Assembly: GCF_023159225.1 (NCBI RefSeq)
Contig: NC_063174.1
Span: 32,633,983-32,697,982, forward strand
From: Perognathus longimembris pacificus
Lineage: Eukaryota > Chordata > Mammalia > Rodentia > Heteromyidae
Length of the DNA: 64,000 nucleotides
Reading direction: 5' to 3'
Shown here one piece after another: positions 51,842 through 62,304 of this stretch (position 1 is the first letter of the stretch; each line of letters opens with the position of its first letter). The position numbers were made by a program, and so were the translations under genes. Below the pieces are notes generated by a model. It was given only the letters and a program-made list of their open reading frames with translations. It did no database searches and was not told the origin of the DNA.

Positions 51842-52068
51842 GAGCTGGGAATATAGCCTAATGGCAAGAGTGCTTGCCTTGTATACATGAAGCCCTGGGT
51901 TCAAGTCCTCAGCACCACATATATAGGAAAGGCCAGAGATGGCGCTGTGGCTCAAGTGGCAGAGTGCTAGCCTTGAGCAAAAAAAAAAAACCAAGGACAG
52001 TGCTCAGGCCCTGAGTCCAAGCCCCAGGTCTGGCCAGAAAAAAACAAAACAAAACCAAAATTAGAAAA
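51842..52068 (+). mobile_element. IDL-Geo SINE at the tail of a B1L-Geo
   Basis: Perfect 13-bp duplication aaaatgaacaata at 51829-51841 and 52069-52081. Confidence 0.95.
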
Positions 52069-52119
52069 AAAATGAACAATAAAAATCATAAACTGCTACT
52101 TTCAAAAAGCAAAATCATA

Positions 52120-52215
52120 GGGCTGAAGACTAGCATTCAGGTCAGCGCATGAGCAATATTTTTTCTGTACAAAGCCCTGGGGTCAATCCCCAACACCAGG
52201 GGGAAACAAAACAAA
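52120..52215 (+). mobile_element. ID-type monomer, degraded
   Basis: tcaatccccaacacc end recognisable; A/C-rich tail. Confidence 0.5.
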
Positions 52216-52219
52216 CAAC

Positions 52220-52445
52220 AGAGCTAGACACCAGTAATCCTAGCTACTTGGGAGACTGAGATCTGAGGAGCAAAGTTCAAAGCCAGCAGGGCAGAAAAGT
52301 CTGAGAGGCTCTTATCCCCAATTAACTACCAAAAAGCCAGAGGTGGAACTTTGGCTCAAGTGATAGAGCTAGAGCGCTAGCCTTGAGCAAAATGGTCTGG
52401 AGCAGTGTTCAGACACTGAGTTCAAGCCCCAGGATTGGCACACAT
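52220..52445 (+). mobile_element. B1L-Geo SINE
   Basis: Head truncated (gagctagacaccagtaatcc). Confidence 0.82.
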
Positions 52446-52468
52446 GCAAGTGCATGAACACATACACA

Positions 52469-52676
52469 GGGGCTGGGAATATGGCCTAGTAGTAAAGTGT
52501 TTGCCTCATATACATGAAGCCCTGGGTTCAATTCCTCAGCACCACATATATAGAAAAAAGCTGGAAGTGGCACTGTGGCTCAAGAGGTAGAGTGCTAGCC
52601 TTGAGCAAAAAGAAGCCAGCGACAGTGCTCAGGCCCTGAGTCCAAGCTCCAGGACTGGCAACAAAAACAAAAACAA

Positions 52677-52677
<1 letters not shown>
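52469..52677 (+). mobile_element. IDL-Geo SINE
   Basis: Full-length, with an A/C tail passing into (CA)n. Confidence 0.92.

Positions 52678-52710
<33 letters not shown>
52678..52710. repeat. (CA)n microsatellite
   Basis: About 33 bp at the SINE tail. Confidence 0.96.
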
Positions 52711-52717
<7 letters not shown>

Positions 52718-53136
52718 TGCATGCACATATCTGTGCCAAGTATCAAGTAGGATAAATTATAAATGTTACTCTCCGTCCATGGGAAGATGCTCTCAGTGGA
52801 GAATAAACCAAGACTCCTTTAGATAGCTTGATAACCTATTTCATCAGCTAAGATGAAGAAAAGCAAGAATTTCAAAGATTGGTTGGGACTTTGTTAATTC
52901 TGCTAGCTGATGGGAGCCCAGTGATCAAAGACTGCAATCTCCCACTGGAAGTAGTCTCAGCTACACTTCTCCAGTTGCTTATCTGTTGTTTTGGGGGTTA
53001 GGGATGGAAATGTACTGGTGTTTGTATGCACAAGTTTGACTACACACCTACTTCCTTTTCCTACTAAAAGGCTGTTAGGCAGAAGTAGGAAATGGGAAGA
53101 TAATACATGAACAAGAAGCCATCTAAAGTTCTACAT
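52711..53136. other. Unassigned sequence
   Basis: No feature recognised. Confidence 0.4.
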
Positions 53137-53164
53137 TTTGTTGTTGTTTTGCTTTGTTTTGTTT

Positions 53165-53208
53165 TGAGAAATGATCTTGCTTTGTAGCCCAAGCAGGCCT
53201 CAAATTCT
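53165..53208 (-). mobile_element. B1-type fragment
   Basis: ttgctttgtagcccaagcag, the reverse end of a B1/7SL element with its T-rich tail. Confidence 0.5.
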
Positions 53209-53226
53209 TTTCTTTTATTTATTTAT

Positions 53227-53425
53227 TTTGGTGCTAGTCCTGGGGATTGAAGGAATCTGGGTGCTGCCCCTGAGTGATTTTGCTCAAGGCTAGTATCCTA
53301 CTTCCAGCTTTTTGGTCCTTAATTAGAGATAAGAGTCTCATAGACTTTCCTGTCCAGACTCAATTCTGAGATCTCGGCTTCCTGAGTGGCTAGGATAACA
53401 GGAGTGAGATACCAATGTCTATCTA
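53227..53425 (-). mobile_element. B1L-Geo SINE
   Basis: Diverged, shortened Geo. Confidence 0.75.
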
Positions 53426-53464
53426 AAACTCTTGATTATACTTTATTTATTACCTATTTTTATT

Positions 53465-53708
53465 TAGTTTTTATTTTTGGTTGCTCTTGGGGCTTAAACT
53501 CAGGGCCTGGGAATTGTCCCTGAACTTTTTTACTCAAGGCTAGTGCTCTACCACTTGGAACCACAGTGCCACTTCTGGTTTTCCAGTGGTTATCTGGAGA
53601 TAAGAGTCTCACCAAATTTCCTGCCCAGGCTGGCTTTGAACCGTGATTCTCAGATCTCAGCCTTCTGAGTAGGTAGGATTGCAGGAGTGAGCCACCAGTG
53701 CCCAGCTA
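53465..53708 (-). mobile_element. B1L-Geo SINE
   Basis: Full dimer ending gccaccagtgcccagct. Confidence 0.85.
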
Positions 53709-53717
53709 TTTTTTCTT

Positions 53718-53942
53718 TTTTTGGGGGGTGCTGTTACTATGGCTTAAACCCACAGCCTGGGCACTATCCTTTTGTTTTTTCAGTACTGCTTGAGCCATAG
53801 CTCCACTTCCAGCTTTTGTGTGGCTAGTTGGAGATGAGAGTTTCAGGGACTTGCTTGCCTAGACTGGTTTTGAACCTTGATCCTCAGCTCTCAGAATCCT
53901 GAGTAGCTAGGATTATAGGCATGAGCTACCATTGCCCAGCTA
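53718..53942 (-). mobile_element. B1L-Geo SINE
   Basis: Diverged full dimer directly adjacent to the previous one. Confidence 0.78.
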
Positions 53943-54401
53943 AGTACTACAACTTTTGTGGCCAGGAATTTATATGAAATGTGTTCTATTTAGATAAAAA
54001 GAAAGTTTCTTCTTTAATAGGAATTTAATTAATTCCACAAATACTATTTATGAACTAATATGTCCCTGGAAAAGCAAGGTGAAAACCAAGTGTTCTCATG
54101 CAACATGCATCCTAGTGGGAGAACAACATTAATAACATATATTGAAAAGTGCATAGCTAATTTCAGCTAGTGGTACTACTATACAGGAAGGGTTGTGCAA
54201 AAGATGTGGCACAGTGTGGGCAGCCTGGCATCACTTCCCTTGCTCTCTGCCTGCCTTCCCTCTTCTGCTCACACCAACTTCCTTAATGCTAAACTTCTCA
54301 ATTTATTGTTAGCATTCAGTAACTACCCCCCCCCCCTTTATCTACCTTCTCACTGTCCAAGGTTTCAGTTACCCACAGTTAATCAGAGGACAAACACATT
54401 A
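53943..54401. other. Unassigned sequence
   Basis: A C10 run at ~54328 is the only notable feature. Confidence 0.4.
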
Positions 54402-54415
54402 AATACAAATTCCAG

Positions 54416-54603
54416 GGCTGGGGATATAGCCTAGTGGCAAGAGTGCCTGCCTCGGATACACGAGGCCCTAGGTTCGATTCCCCAGCACCACATATACAGA
54501 AAACGGCCAGAAGTGGCGCTGTGGCTCAAGTGGCAGAGTGCTAGCCTTGAGCAAAAAGAAGCCAGGGACAGTGCTCAGGCCCTGAGTCCAAGGCCCAGGA
54601 CTG

Positions 54604-54633
<30 letters not shown>
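54416..54633 (+). mobile_element. IDL-Geo SINE with exchanged 3' flank
   Basis: Full-length with a ~29-nt A tail. The 5' flank is aatacaaattccag (54402-54415) but the 3' flank is not a copy of it. The reverse complement lies at 54648-54661. Confidence 0.95.
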
Positions 54634-54638
<5 letters not shown>

Positions 54639-54661
54639 GCAACATTTCTGGAATTTGTATT
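54634..54661. other. Inverted spacer between two opposed SINEs
   Basis: Consists of aatcagcaaca, ttt and ctggaatttgtatt. The first word is the inverse of the flank beyond the second SINE, and the last is the inverse of the flank before the first SINE. This is the expected product of inverting the sequence between the two elements. Confidence 0.85.
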
Positions 54662-54882
54662 TTTGTTTGTTTGTTTGTTTTTGTTTGTTTGTTTTGGCCA
54701 GTCCTGGGCCTTGGACTCAGGGCCTGAGCACTGTCCCTGGCTTCTTTTTGCTCAAGGCTAGCACTCTGCCACTTGAGTCACAGCGCCACTTCTGGCCATT
54801 TTCTGTATATGTGGTGCTGGGGAATCGAACCCAGGGCTTCATGTATACGAGGCAAGTGCTCTTGCCACTAGGCTATATCCCC
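54662..54882 (-). mobile_element. IDL-Geo SINE with exchanged flank
   Basis: (TTTG)n tail, complete Geo and IDL. The flank at its IDL end is tgttgctgatttttt (54883-54897), whose inverse lies at 54630-54644. Confidence 0.95.
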
Positions 54883-55022
54883 TGTTGCTGATTTTTTAAT
54901 TAGCATGTTTGTTGTAGAGGGGTTGTTACTGTGACATTTCCATATATGCATATCACTTTCCTTTACATCCCTCCTCCTACTAAAACAACAGAAATAATTT
55001 ATAAGTTTCAAACTGTGTGTCA

Positions 55023-55237
55023 GGGCTGGGAATATGGCCTAGTGGCAAGACAGCTTGCCTCGTATACATGAAGCCCTGGGTTCGATTCCCCAGCACCACA
55101 TATAAATAGAAAACGGCCAGAAGTGGCGCTGTGGCTCAAGTGGCAGAGTGCTAGCCTTGAGCAAAAAGAAGCCAGGGACAGTGCTCAGGCCCTGAGATCA
55201 AGGCCCAGGACTGGCAAAAAAACAAAAAACAAAAAAA
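55023..55237 (+). mobile_element. IDL-Geo SINE
   Basis: Perfect 15-bp duplication tcaaactgtgtgtca (55008-55022, 55238-55252). Confidence 0.96.
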
Positions 55238-55394
55238 TCAAACTGTGTGTCATTGTGCATTCCATAATAAAATTTCACACTGTCCCACTCCATTCAGCCT
55301 GGGACAAGAATCAACCCTTGGTGACATGGATCACAGTGTATTCTACTCATAAAATGACATATTCAATTGAAACCTTTGCTCAACTACTTAAAGA

Positions 55395-55525
55395 TTATAT
55401 TAATTTTTAAAGAAGAGGGAGGGTATAACAAATAAGACAAGAAATGTACTCACTACCTTATTATATAACTGTACCCCCTCTGTACATCACCTTGTCAATA
55501 AAATTTAATTAAAAAAAAAAAAAAC
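55395..55525 (+). mobile_element. L1 3' UTR end with A tail
   Basis: ataactgtaccccctctgtac, atcaccttgtcaataaaattt and A14. It resembles the 3' end of the L1 at 26800 read on the minus strand. Confidence 0.6.
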
Positions 55526-55526
55526 A

Positions 55527-55945
55527 CTGCCAGCGGCTCACACCAAAAATCCTACCCACTCAGGAGGGTGAGATCTGAGGATCACAGTTCAAAGCCAGCC
55601 TGGGCAGGAAAGTCCATGAGATATTTTTTTTTTTGCCAGTCCTGGGCCTTGGACTCAGGGCCTGAGCACTGTCCCTGGCTTCTTTTTGCTCAAGGCTAGC
55701 ACTCTGCCACTTGAGCCACAGCGCCGCTTCTGGCCGTTTTCTGTATATGTGGTGCTGGGGAATTGAACCCTGGCCAGGGCCTCATGTATAGGCGAGCACT
55801 CTTGCCACTAGGCCATATCCCCAGCCCTCCATGAGATTCTTATATCTAATTAACTACCAAAAAGGCTAGAAGTGAAGTCAAGAGGTACAGTGATGGCCTT
55901 GAGCAAAACAGCCCAGGCCCTGAGTTCATGCCCCAGGATACCCCC
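55527..55945 (+). mobile_element. B1L-Geo SINE split by an opposite IDL-Geo
   Basis: Head before 55623, linker and Geo after 55828. Confidence 0.86.
55624..55827 (-). mobile_element. IDL-Geo SINE nested in B1L-Geo
   Basis: Duplication tccatgagat (55613 and 55828) from the host. Contains a short internal duplication (ggccagggcc). Confidence 0.92.
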
Positions 55946-56204
55946 ACACAAAAATAAACAAGTGAACAAACAAAAAAATCCCCCACAGAATTATCCTTGT
56001 ATTCAGAGTATGCACTCTGTACGATACCTATTGCCCATTCAGTAGCCCTCTTGGTTATCATATTAACTGTCACAGTATTGCAGTGTGTGTGTTCAAGTAG
56101 CCTAATTTTATTTGATAATGGCCTTAAAGCACAAGAATAATGGTGCTGACAATTTTAATGTAGACTATTACATAAACTTACCTGTTTGTGTGTGCATACA
56201 CGCA

Positions 56205-56448
56205 TGAGTATTAGGATGGGAACTCAGGGCCTGGGGACTGTCTCTTAGTGTTTCCACTTAAGGTTGGAGCTCTACTACCTGAGCCAAAGCTCTGCTTCTG
56301 GCTTTTTGGTGATCAATTGGAGATAAGAGTCTCATAGACTTTCTTTACCGGGCTGACTCTGAGCTACTTGAGACTGCTACTGGAATTATTTGAGCTTCCT
56401 CAGATCCCAGAGTAGCTAGGATAGCAGGTATAAGCTACTGGCACATGA
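56205..56448 (-). mobile_element. B1L-Geo SINE
   Basis: Diverged full dimer with an extra ~40 bp in the 7SL-like half. Confidence 0.75.
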
Positions 56449-56965
56449 TTTATGGGTGTTCTGATCAACAGTTTTAAATTAGATGACATAGAGCATAGCA
56501 GACCTAGGGTCACCAGAAGTAAGAGGGCCTTCTGATGATGCCTTACTTCTCGTTGCTCTAGACTAAGTTTGTATCTAGGGTATGTGCTTCCATGAGTGAT
56601 TGTCTCCTCTGTTGACTTGATATGAGAAAGACAGAGCCGAGTGTAAAACCAAAGCCAGTAGGTGAGTCAGTTTAAGGAGAGCAGAGTTTTACCTCAAGGA
56701 GACCCTAACCATTTCAGATTCCCTCATCTCTCTCTGTGAGATTCACTACAAGCTCTGAGGCCATGAGCAAGCAACCCTTTCCTCATTTTATTTTCAGATT
56801 CTTTTTCAGCTCTAGCTCTTTTTTTCTTCCTACAAGATGCAAATCTTTTCCATTCCAAACACAAAAGCAAAGAAAATCAACCGTTTCTGTGACACTGACT
56901 AACCCTTAATTTAGTACTCAGTCTTCTATGAGGCCTTATATACTGCCTCTATGTCATTCTCTTCC
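56449..56965. other. Unassigned sequence
   Basis: No feature recognised. Confidence 0.4.
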
Positions 56966-56979
56966 CTTCATTCTTTGTT

Positions 56980-57187
56980 GTTGTTGTTGTTGTTTTTACC
57001 AGTCCTGGGGCTTGAACTCAAGGCCTGAGCACTATCCTTGGCTTCTTTTTACTCAAGGCTAACACTCTACCTCGAGCCACAGCATCACTTCTGGCTTTTT
57101 CTCTATATGTGGTGCTAAGGAGTCGAACCCAAGGCTTCATGTATATGAGGCAAGCACTTTACCACTAGGCCATATTCCCAGCCCTCC
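56980..57187 (-). mobile_element. IDL-Geo SINE
   Basis: (GTT)n tail. The flanking word ttcattctttgtt is present on both sides (56967 and 57189). Confidence 0.92.
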
Positions 57188-57254
57188 TTTCATTCTTTGT
57201 TCTACTAGGATATGGACTTTGTCTCTAGGCTTCTATGAAAACCTTTGTCAGATG

Positions 57255-57385
57255 TCACAAACCATGTGGTAGTGTTCCCCTGTAACAGCCTACAGGGCAG
57301 CTGAGGCTGGAGGATCGGGATTTCTACATGCACTTGGGCCACAGAGCAAGTTTCAGGCCAGCCTGGGCTATTTAACAAGAACCTT
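57255..57385 (+). mobile_element. Old B1/7SL-like SINE
   Basis: cagctgaggctggaggatcg and caggccagcctgggctattt. No Geo half. Confidence 0.55.
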
Positions 57386-57402
57386 CCTACAGAAAAAAGG
57401 TA

Positions 57403-57545
57403 GACAGGTGCCAGTGGCTCATAGCTACTCAGGAGGCTGAATTCTGAAGATCTCAGTTCAAAGCCAGCCTGGACCACCAATGCAACTAGCAAGAAGCTAG
57501 AAGTGAAGGTGTAGCTCAAGTTCCAGCCTTGAGTGACACACACCC
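57403..57545 (+). mobile_element. B1L-Geo SINE, internally deleted
   Basis: aggtgccagtggctcatag head and short Geo. Confidence 0.75.
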
Positions 57546-57601
57546 TACAAACCAGGTATTGATGGTCATCAAATCCAAGCCAAGGGCTTTCTCTACCTTG
57601 T

Positions 57602-57836
57602 TTTTTGGTCAGTTGTGGGGCTTGAATTCAGGGCATGGGCACTGTCCCTGATTTCTTTATGCTCAAGGTTAGCACTCTACCACTTTGAGCCCCAGCTCCT
57701 TTTCCAGTTTTCTGGAGGTTAATTGGAGATAAGAGCCTCATGGACTTCCCTGCCTGGGCTGACTTTGAACCACAATCCTTAGATCTCAGCCTCTGGAGTA
57801 GCTAGGATTGCAGGTGTGAGCTACCAGTGCCCACTG
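57602..57836 (-). mobile_element. B1L-Geo SINE
   Basis: Full dimer ending accagtgcccactgc. Confidence 0.83.
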
Positions 57837-58440
57837 CTTTCTCTACTCTTATCTGGTCTGACCCATGTATATTTCTGACCTTCCCCCATCTTGTGAGAGT
57901 CTTGTCTCCTTTGGTATTGCTCCATTCTAGTCCTCCTTCTGTTCTTTTGCCTCTTCTACATACAAGTGTCCCCAAATGACTTCCTCCTCTGTGTTTCTGT
58001 TCCCTCTCTTAATGGTTTTCCATCCTCATCAACCCCTCTATAAGCCTTTGTACCCTCAACCTCACCCTCTGCACTCAGCCCCACATCATCAGTGCTGAGG
58101 GAGGAAAAGGCACTGTCATGTGCTCTCGCTTTCCTTACTGTCTGATGGCCGCCACATCTGGCCCTGGCTGGTGTTTGCTTGGACTTTGCCATAGCTGCAA
58201 GCAGCCTGCACAGCCCCTGCTCCAGGCTCTTGGGCAGTAGCTGCAAGCAGCCTGCAGAGCTCCTTTTCCAGCCTCTTCCACCACAGCTACATTGGCTTTC
58301 TTTACAAAAAGACAGACCAAGTCCTCAACCCTCATACTTCACCTCCTGGGGACTTTTGGTTTCAAACCCAAACAGCACTGTCTTGAAACAAAGCAAGGCC
58401 AACGTTTTCTTCTTCTTCTTCTTTTTTTTTTTTTTCTAAC
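57837..58440. other. Unassigned sequence, slightly coding-like on the minus strand
   Basis: Two overlapping minus-strand frames (57956-58246 and 58135-58335) encode Lys/Arg- and Ala-rich peptides. A 15-bp word (agctgcaagcagcct) is repeated at 58193 and 58240. I do not recognise a family. It may be a decayed retropseudogene or chance. Confidence 0.3.
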
Positions 58441-58802
58441 ATGACCATAAGAAAAGTTAAACAGTTTAAAAAGTTAACCCCCAGAGGACAAACCAAACAA
58501 ATAGAAAGAAAAGACTTTAATGGATTTATAGAAGATGGAAATTAGAAATATGGGCGTTGATTTAGCGCGGAGCAAGGAACAAAAATTTTTTTTTAAATGC
58601 TTATGAAAGGAAGCTAATTAACCCTGAAGAAATCTCAGAGGTTCAATTCTTACAGGCATCACATGTACATGACAGCATTAGACAGAAGACCTGTGACAAG
58701 TCTGTGCTCTGTGTGGTTGGACTTTCAATTCCCCTCTTTTGATATACAGAGCCTCCCTCTGGGAGCAGGGAAAGCTTTATTATACTTACAAAGAGAAGAG
58801 TT

Positions 58803-58975
58803 TACCTCAGGAGCAGTGGCTCACAACAGTAATCTCGGATGCATGAGATGGGAGGATCCATTGTGTAAGGCTAGCCTGAGGAAAAGTGGCAGATGCCATC
58901 TGAAAATTAGTAGAGTTGGGTATGTGGCTCAAGTAGCAGAGCATAAGGCCCCGAGCTGAAAAACATAGTACTTAA
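58803..58975 (+). mobile_element. B1 plus ID/tRNA-like dimer, degraded
   Basis: caggagcagtggctcacaac head and tatgtggctcaagtagc right half. Confidence 0.55.
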
Positions 58976-58992
58976 TAAATAATAATGATGAT

Positions 58993-58998
<6 letters not shown>

Positions 58999-59039
<41 letters not shown>
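58999..59039. repeat. (GT)n microsatellite
   Basis: 41 bp. Confidence 0.97.
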
Positions 59040-59040
<1 letters not shown>

Positions 59041-59101
59041 ATACATAAATGCTGGAACCAGGGTTTGAACTCAAGAGTCTGGAGCTGGTGCTTAGCTTTC
59101 T

Positions 59102-59513
59102 TTTTCTTTTTTACATCGGTTGTGGGGTTTGAACTCAGGTCTGGACACTGCAGAGCTCTTTTTTTTTTTTTTTTTTTTTTTTGGCCAGTCCTGGGCTTTG
59201 GACTCAGGGCCTGAGCACTGTCCCTGGCTTCCTTTTTGCTCAAGGCTAGCACTCTGCCACTTGAGCCACAGCGCCACTTCTGGCCGTTTTCTGTATATGT
59301 GGTGCTGGGGAATCAAACCCAGGGCCTCATGTATATGAGGCAAGCTCTCTGGCCACTAGGCCATATCCCCAGCCCCACTTCTGGTTTTCTGGCAGTTAAT
59401 TGGAGATGAGAATCTCACAGACTTTTCTGCCTGCGGTTGGCTTCCAACCACAATCCTAGATCTCAGTCTCCTGAGAAACTAGGATTAAAGGCTTGAGCCA
59501 CCAGCACCCAGCT
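59102..59513 (-). mobile_element. B1L-Geo SINE, middle of the nest
   Basis: 11-bp duplication cttagctttct (59091-59101, 59514-59524) from the outer SINE. Split by an IDL-Geo. Confidence 0.85.
59158..59376 (-). mobile_element. IDL-Geo SINE, innermost of the nest
   Basis: T24 tail and full dimer. Part of the host Geo is missing at the insertion point, so no target duplication is readable. Confidence 0.9.
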
Positions 59514-59708
59514 CTTAGCTTTCTGTTGTTCAAACTGGCACTCTGCTCTGAGCTACTTCTTCCCACTTTTTGCTGGGTAACGGGAGATTAGAGTCTCACA
59601 CACGTTCCTGCCTATGCTGTCTTAGAACTGAGATCCTCAGGCCTCCCAAGTAGCTAGGATTACAGGATAGAGCCAAGGGTGTCTGGCTTAAAATAAACCA
59701 TTAATTGA

Positions 59709-60133
59709 TGTGGGGGTCCATGGATCGACAGGCAATGAGACACTCACATTAGAAAAAAAATTTTAAAGAATTTTATTGAGGGAGAAAGTACTGGCCTGTG
59801 CCAGGGCTGCGCTCAGGTGGAGACCATCAGCCCAGGGCCATCTCAGAAGGCTGCTTATATACCCCAAAACTACAGGAATTTTCCCTTTATCTTAACAATG
59901 GGGTGTGAGGTGTCAACTACAGGGGCTTGTTACTTCTGAGAGGTGTCAGTCACAACAGATCAGGGTCTTGATCTTCACTGGAGACCATCTAACAACCTGT
60001 GTCCAAACAGGATGAAACTCTTCAAGGGGGGTTACAGATGTGATCAATACAGAGCAAAACAAGTTCAAAGCAAGTTGAGTAAATACAACTACATAATTTT
60101 GCAGCCAGGGCCAGCTTCCAGAGAAGTTTTCCA
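59709..60133 (-). mobile_element. Solo LTR (family C), minus strand
   Basis: 425 bp. Read on the minus strand it runs from TGGAAAAC to CCCCCACA. TATA box at 59861-59856 (ggggtatataagc), AATAAA at 59777-59772, then a U5-like ctcattgcctgtcgatcc stretch. The 4-bp duplication ttga lies at 59705-59708 and 60134-60137. No viral genes adjoin. Confidence 0.72.
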
Positions 60134-60226
60134 TTGAACATTACAGAACAGTATTAGCAATACTTTGTTGTTGAAAGCTAGCATAGCAACAGATTATCTT
60201 CATCACTTCATTAATAAACATTTATT

Positions 60227-60303
60227 CTAACCTCTGAACTTCAATCCCCATATCTCAGTCTCCTGAATAGCTAGGATTATAGGCATAAGCTATTGGTGCC
60301 TGG
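60227..60303 (-). mobile_element. B1L fragment
   Basis: Only the 7SL-like end (tctcagtctcctgaatagc). Confidence 0.6.
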
Positions 60304-60307
60304 TTTT

Positions 60308-60530
60308 TGATGTGGGGCTTGAACTAAGGGCCTGGGTGCTATTCCTGATATTTTCTGCTCAAGGCTAGCACTTAACCAATTTGAGCCACAGCTTTACTTC
60401 TGGTTTTCTGATGGTTAACTGGAGATAAAAGTCTCATGACTTTCCTGCCTCGGCTGGCTTTGAACTGTAATCCTCAGATTTGTCTCCTGTGTAACTAGGA
60501 ATACAGGCGTGAGCCACCAGTACCAAGCAT
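60308..60530 (-). mobile_element. B1L-Geo SINE
   Basis: Full dimer ending gagccaccagtaccaagc. Confidence 0.83.
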
Positions 60531-60787
60531 GGTGCCTGACTTTTCCCTTCCCACTTCTTCCACCCCCTGTCCTACAAGGTATTTCAAACCCCTGATTCAA
60601 AAGTCATATGTGAATATAAAACCTCCTTTCTATCCATTGTTCCTCAGCCAAACCGATTCCTTGTCAGGAAACAACAAGCAGTACAGTTTCTTTTCTGCCA
60701 GAAATATTCTAACTCCCCGCGTGGTCTGAGCCAGCCTGTTTTACACATGCTTTTCTTCAACTGACAATGTACCTATGAGATTTTAGG

Positions 60788-60856
60788 TTTCCTTTTTGGC
60801 AGTGCTTCATGTTCACTGGGCAGGTGCACTACCTCTGAGCCACCATCTCCAGCCCT
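60788..60856 (-). mobile_element. ID-type monomer
   Basis: tgcttcatgttcactgggcag and ccatctccagccc. Confidence 0.5.
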
Positions 60857-60988
60857 ACTGTACAGCTTGCTTTCTGCAGACATATAAAAACAGACCTTTT
60901 ATAACGCTTTTTATTGTGGATATAGCAGAACTGCTTAGTCATCCATTATTACCAATAATGTTACAATAAATACTCTTCTTCCTGTGTT

Positions 60989-61321
60989 ATTTATTTGGCC
61001 AGTCCAGGGGCTTGAACTCAGGGATTGAGCACTGACCCTGAGCTTCTTTTGCTCAAGGCTAGCACCCTACCACTTGAGCCATAGCACCACTTCTGGCTTT
61101 TTCTGTTTATGTGATGATTCTTTTTTTTTTTTGCCAGTCCTGGGACTTGAACTCAGGGCCTGAGCACTGTCCCTGGCTCCTTTTTGCTCAAGGCTAGCAC
61201 TCTACCTCTTGAGCCACAGTACCACTTCTGGCCTTTTCTGTTTATGTGGTGCTGGGGAATCAAACCCAGAGCTTCATGCATCCTAGGCAAGCACTCTACC
61301 GCTAAGCCACATATCCAGTCT
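60989..61321 (-). mobile_element. Compound element: IDL-Geo fused to an extra linker-Geo
   Basis: On the minus strand a complete IDL-Geo with an A12 tail (61321-61119) is followed by the end of a second IDL, its linker and a second Geo (61117-60989). The only clear flanking repeat, cttcctgtgtt (60978-60988, 61322-61332), surrounds the whole. Confidence 0.75.
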
Positions 61322-61432
61322 CTTCCTGTGTTTTTATGCATGCATACACACAATAGATCTCTCGTAAATTATAAGAAACAATTGTCAGTTCAAAGGAATG
61401 AGCACTTTACATTTTGATGACTGCCCAGATTT

Positions 61433-61645
61433 CCAGCCAAGACACTAGAGGCTCATACCTATAATCCTAGCTATTTAGGAGGCTGAAATTTGATGATCAT
61501 TTGAAGCCCAGGCAGGAAAGTCCAGGAGACTTTTATTTTCAATAAACTGGCCAATAGTCAGAAGTGGAGTTGTGCCTCAAGTGGCAGAGTACCACTAAGG
61601 GACAGTACTTAGGTCCTGAGTTCAGCCCTAGTAATGAATGGCATA
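61433..61645 (+). mobile_element. B1L-Geo SINE
   Basis: Complete, diverged. Confidence 0.8.
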
Positions 61646-61646
61646 G

Positions 61647-61656
61647 CACACACACA

Positions 61657-61691
<35 letters not shown>
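61647..61691. repeat. (CA)n microsatellite
   Basis: 45 bp at the SINE tail, one TC interruption. Confidence 0.97.
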
Positions 61692-61694
<3 letters not shown>

Positions 61695-62147
61695 ATTTCC
61701 ATAGTTATTTCCCCAATGTATCACAAAATTATTTTCTTTGTCATCTGGTAAATGCAAAAATGGTATGACATTATAGTTTTGTTTTGCATTTCTATTTGAA
61801 GCATTTTTTTCATGCTCAGTGAATTACTGCCTACACATTTCTCTAGTGATTTATTGTCCCTGGACTGGGGATCTTTATCCAGGAAGATGGAGCAGGAGGA
61901 GGATTCTGGCAGCATGAAGATAGATGTGTGGTGTGAAGACATTGGGAAAATATGAAACTGGAAAAGGCTCCAAAGGAGGAGAGAGGGAGCACAGACTATG
62001 GAGGCCCTCTGCCTCCTCTTCCAGATGGAATTTGCAAAGTGATTCACTGCATTGTAAAGAGCAAATAAAATACTAGAACTTATGGAAATACTAGAATTAT
62101 ATATTATTATAAAATACTAGAAGTTATATTTCCTTTATCTTTTTCTT
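61692..62147. other. Unassigned sequence
   Basis: No repeat recognised. The minus-strand frame at 61721-62047 has no family signature. Confidence 0.35.
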
Positions 62148-62273
62148 TTGGGTTCCAGTTCAAAGGCCCGACGCTGTCCTTGAGCTTTGATGCTCAAGGC
62201 TAGCCCTCTCCACCTCCACCTCTCCACCTCTGGCTGTGTGAGTGTGTGAGTGTGCGTGTGTGTGTGTGTGTGT

Positions 62274-62304
<31 letters not shown>

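Larger units (their letters stand above)
59054..59690 (-). mobile_element. B1L-Geo SINE, outermost of a three-level nest
   Basis: Geo start (gggtttgaactcaagag) before 59091; Geo remainder and 7SL-like half after 59525. Confidence 0.8.
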
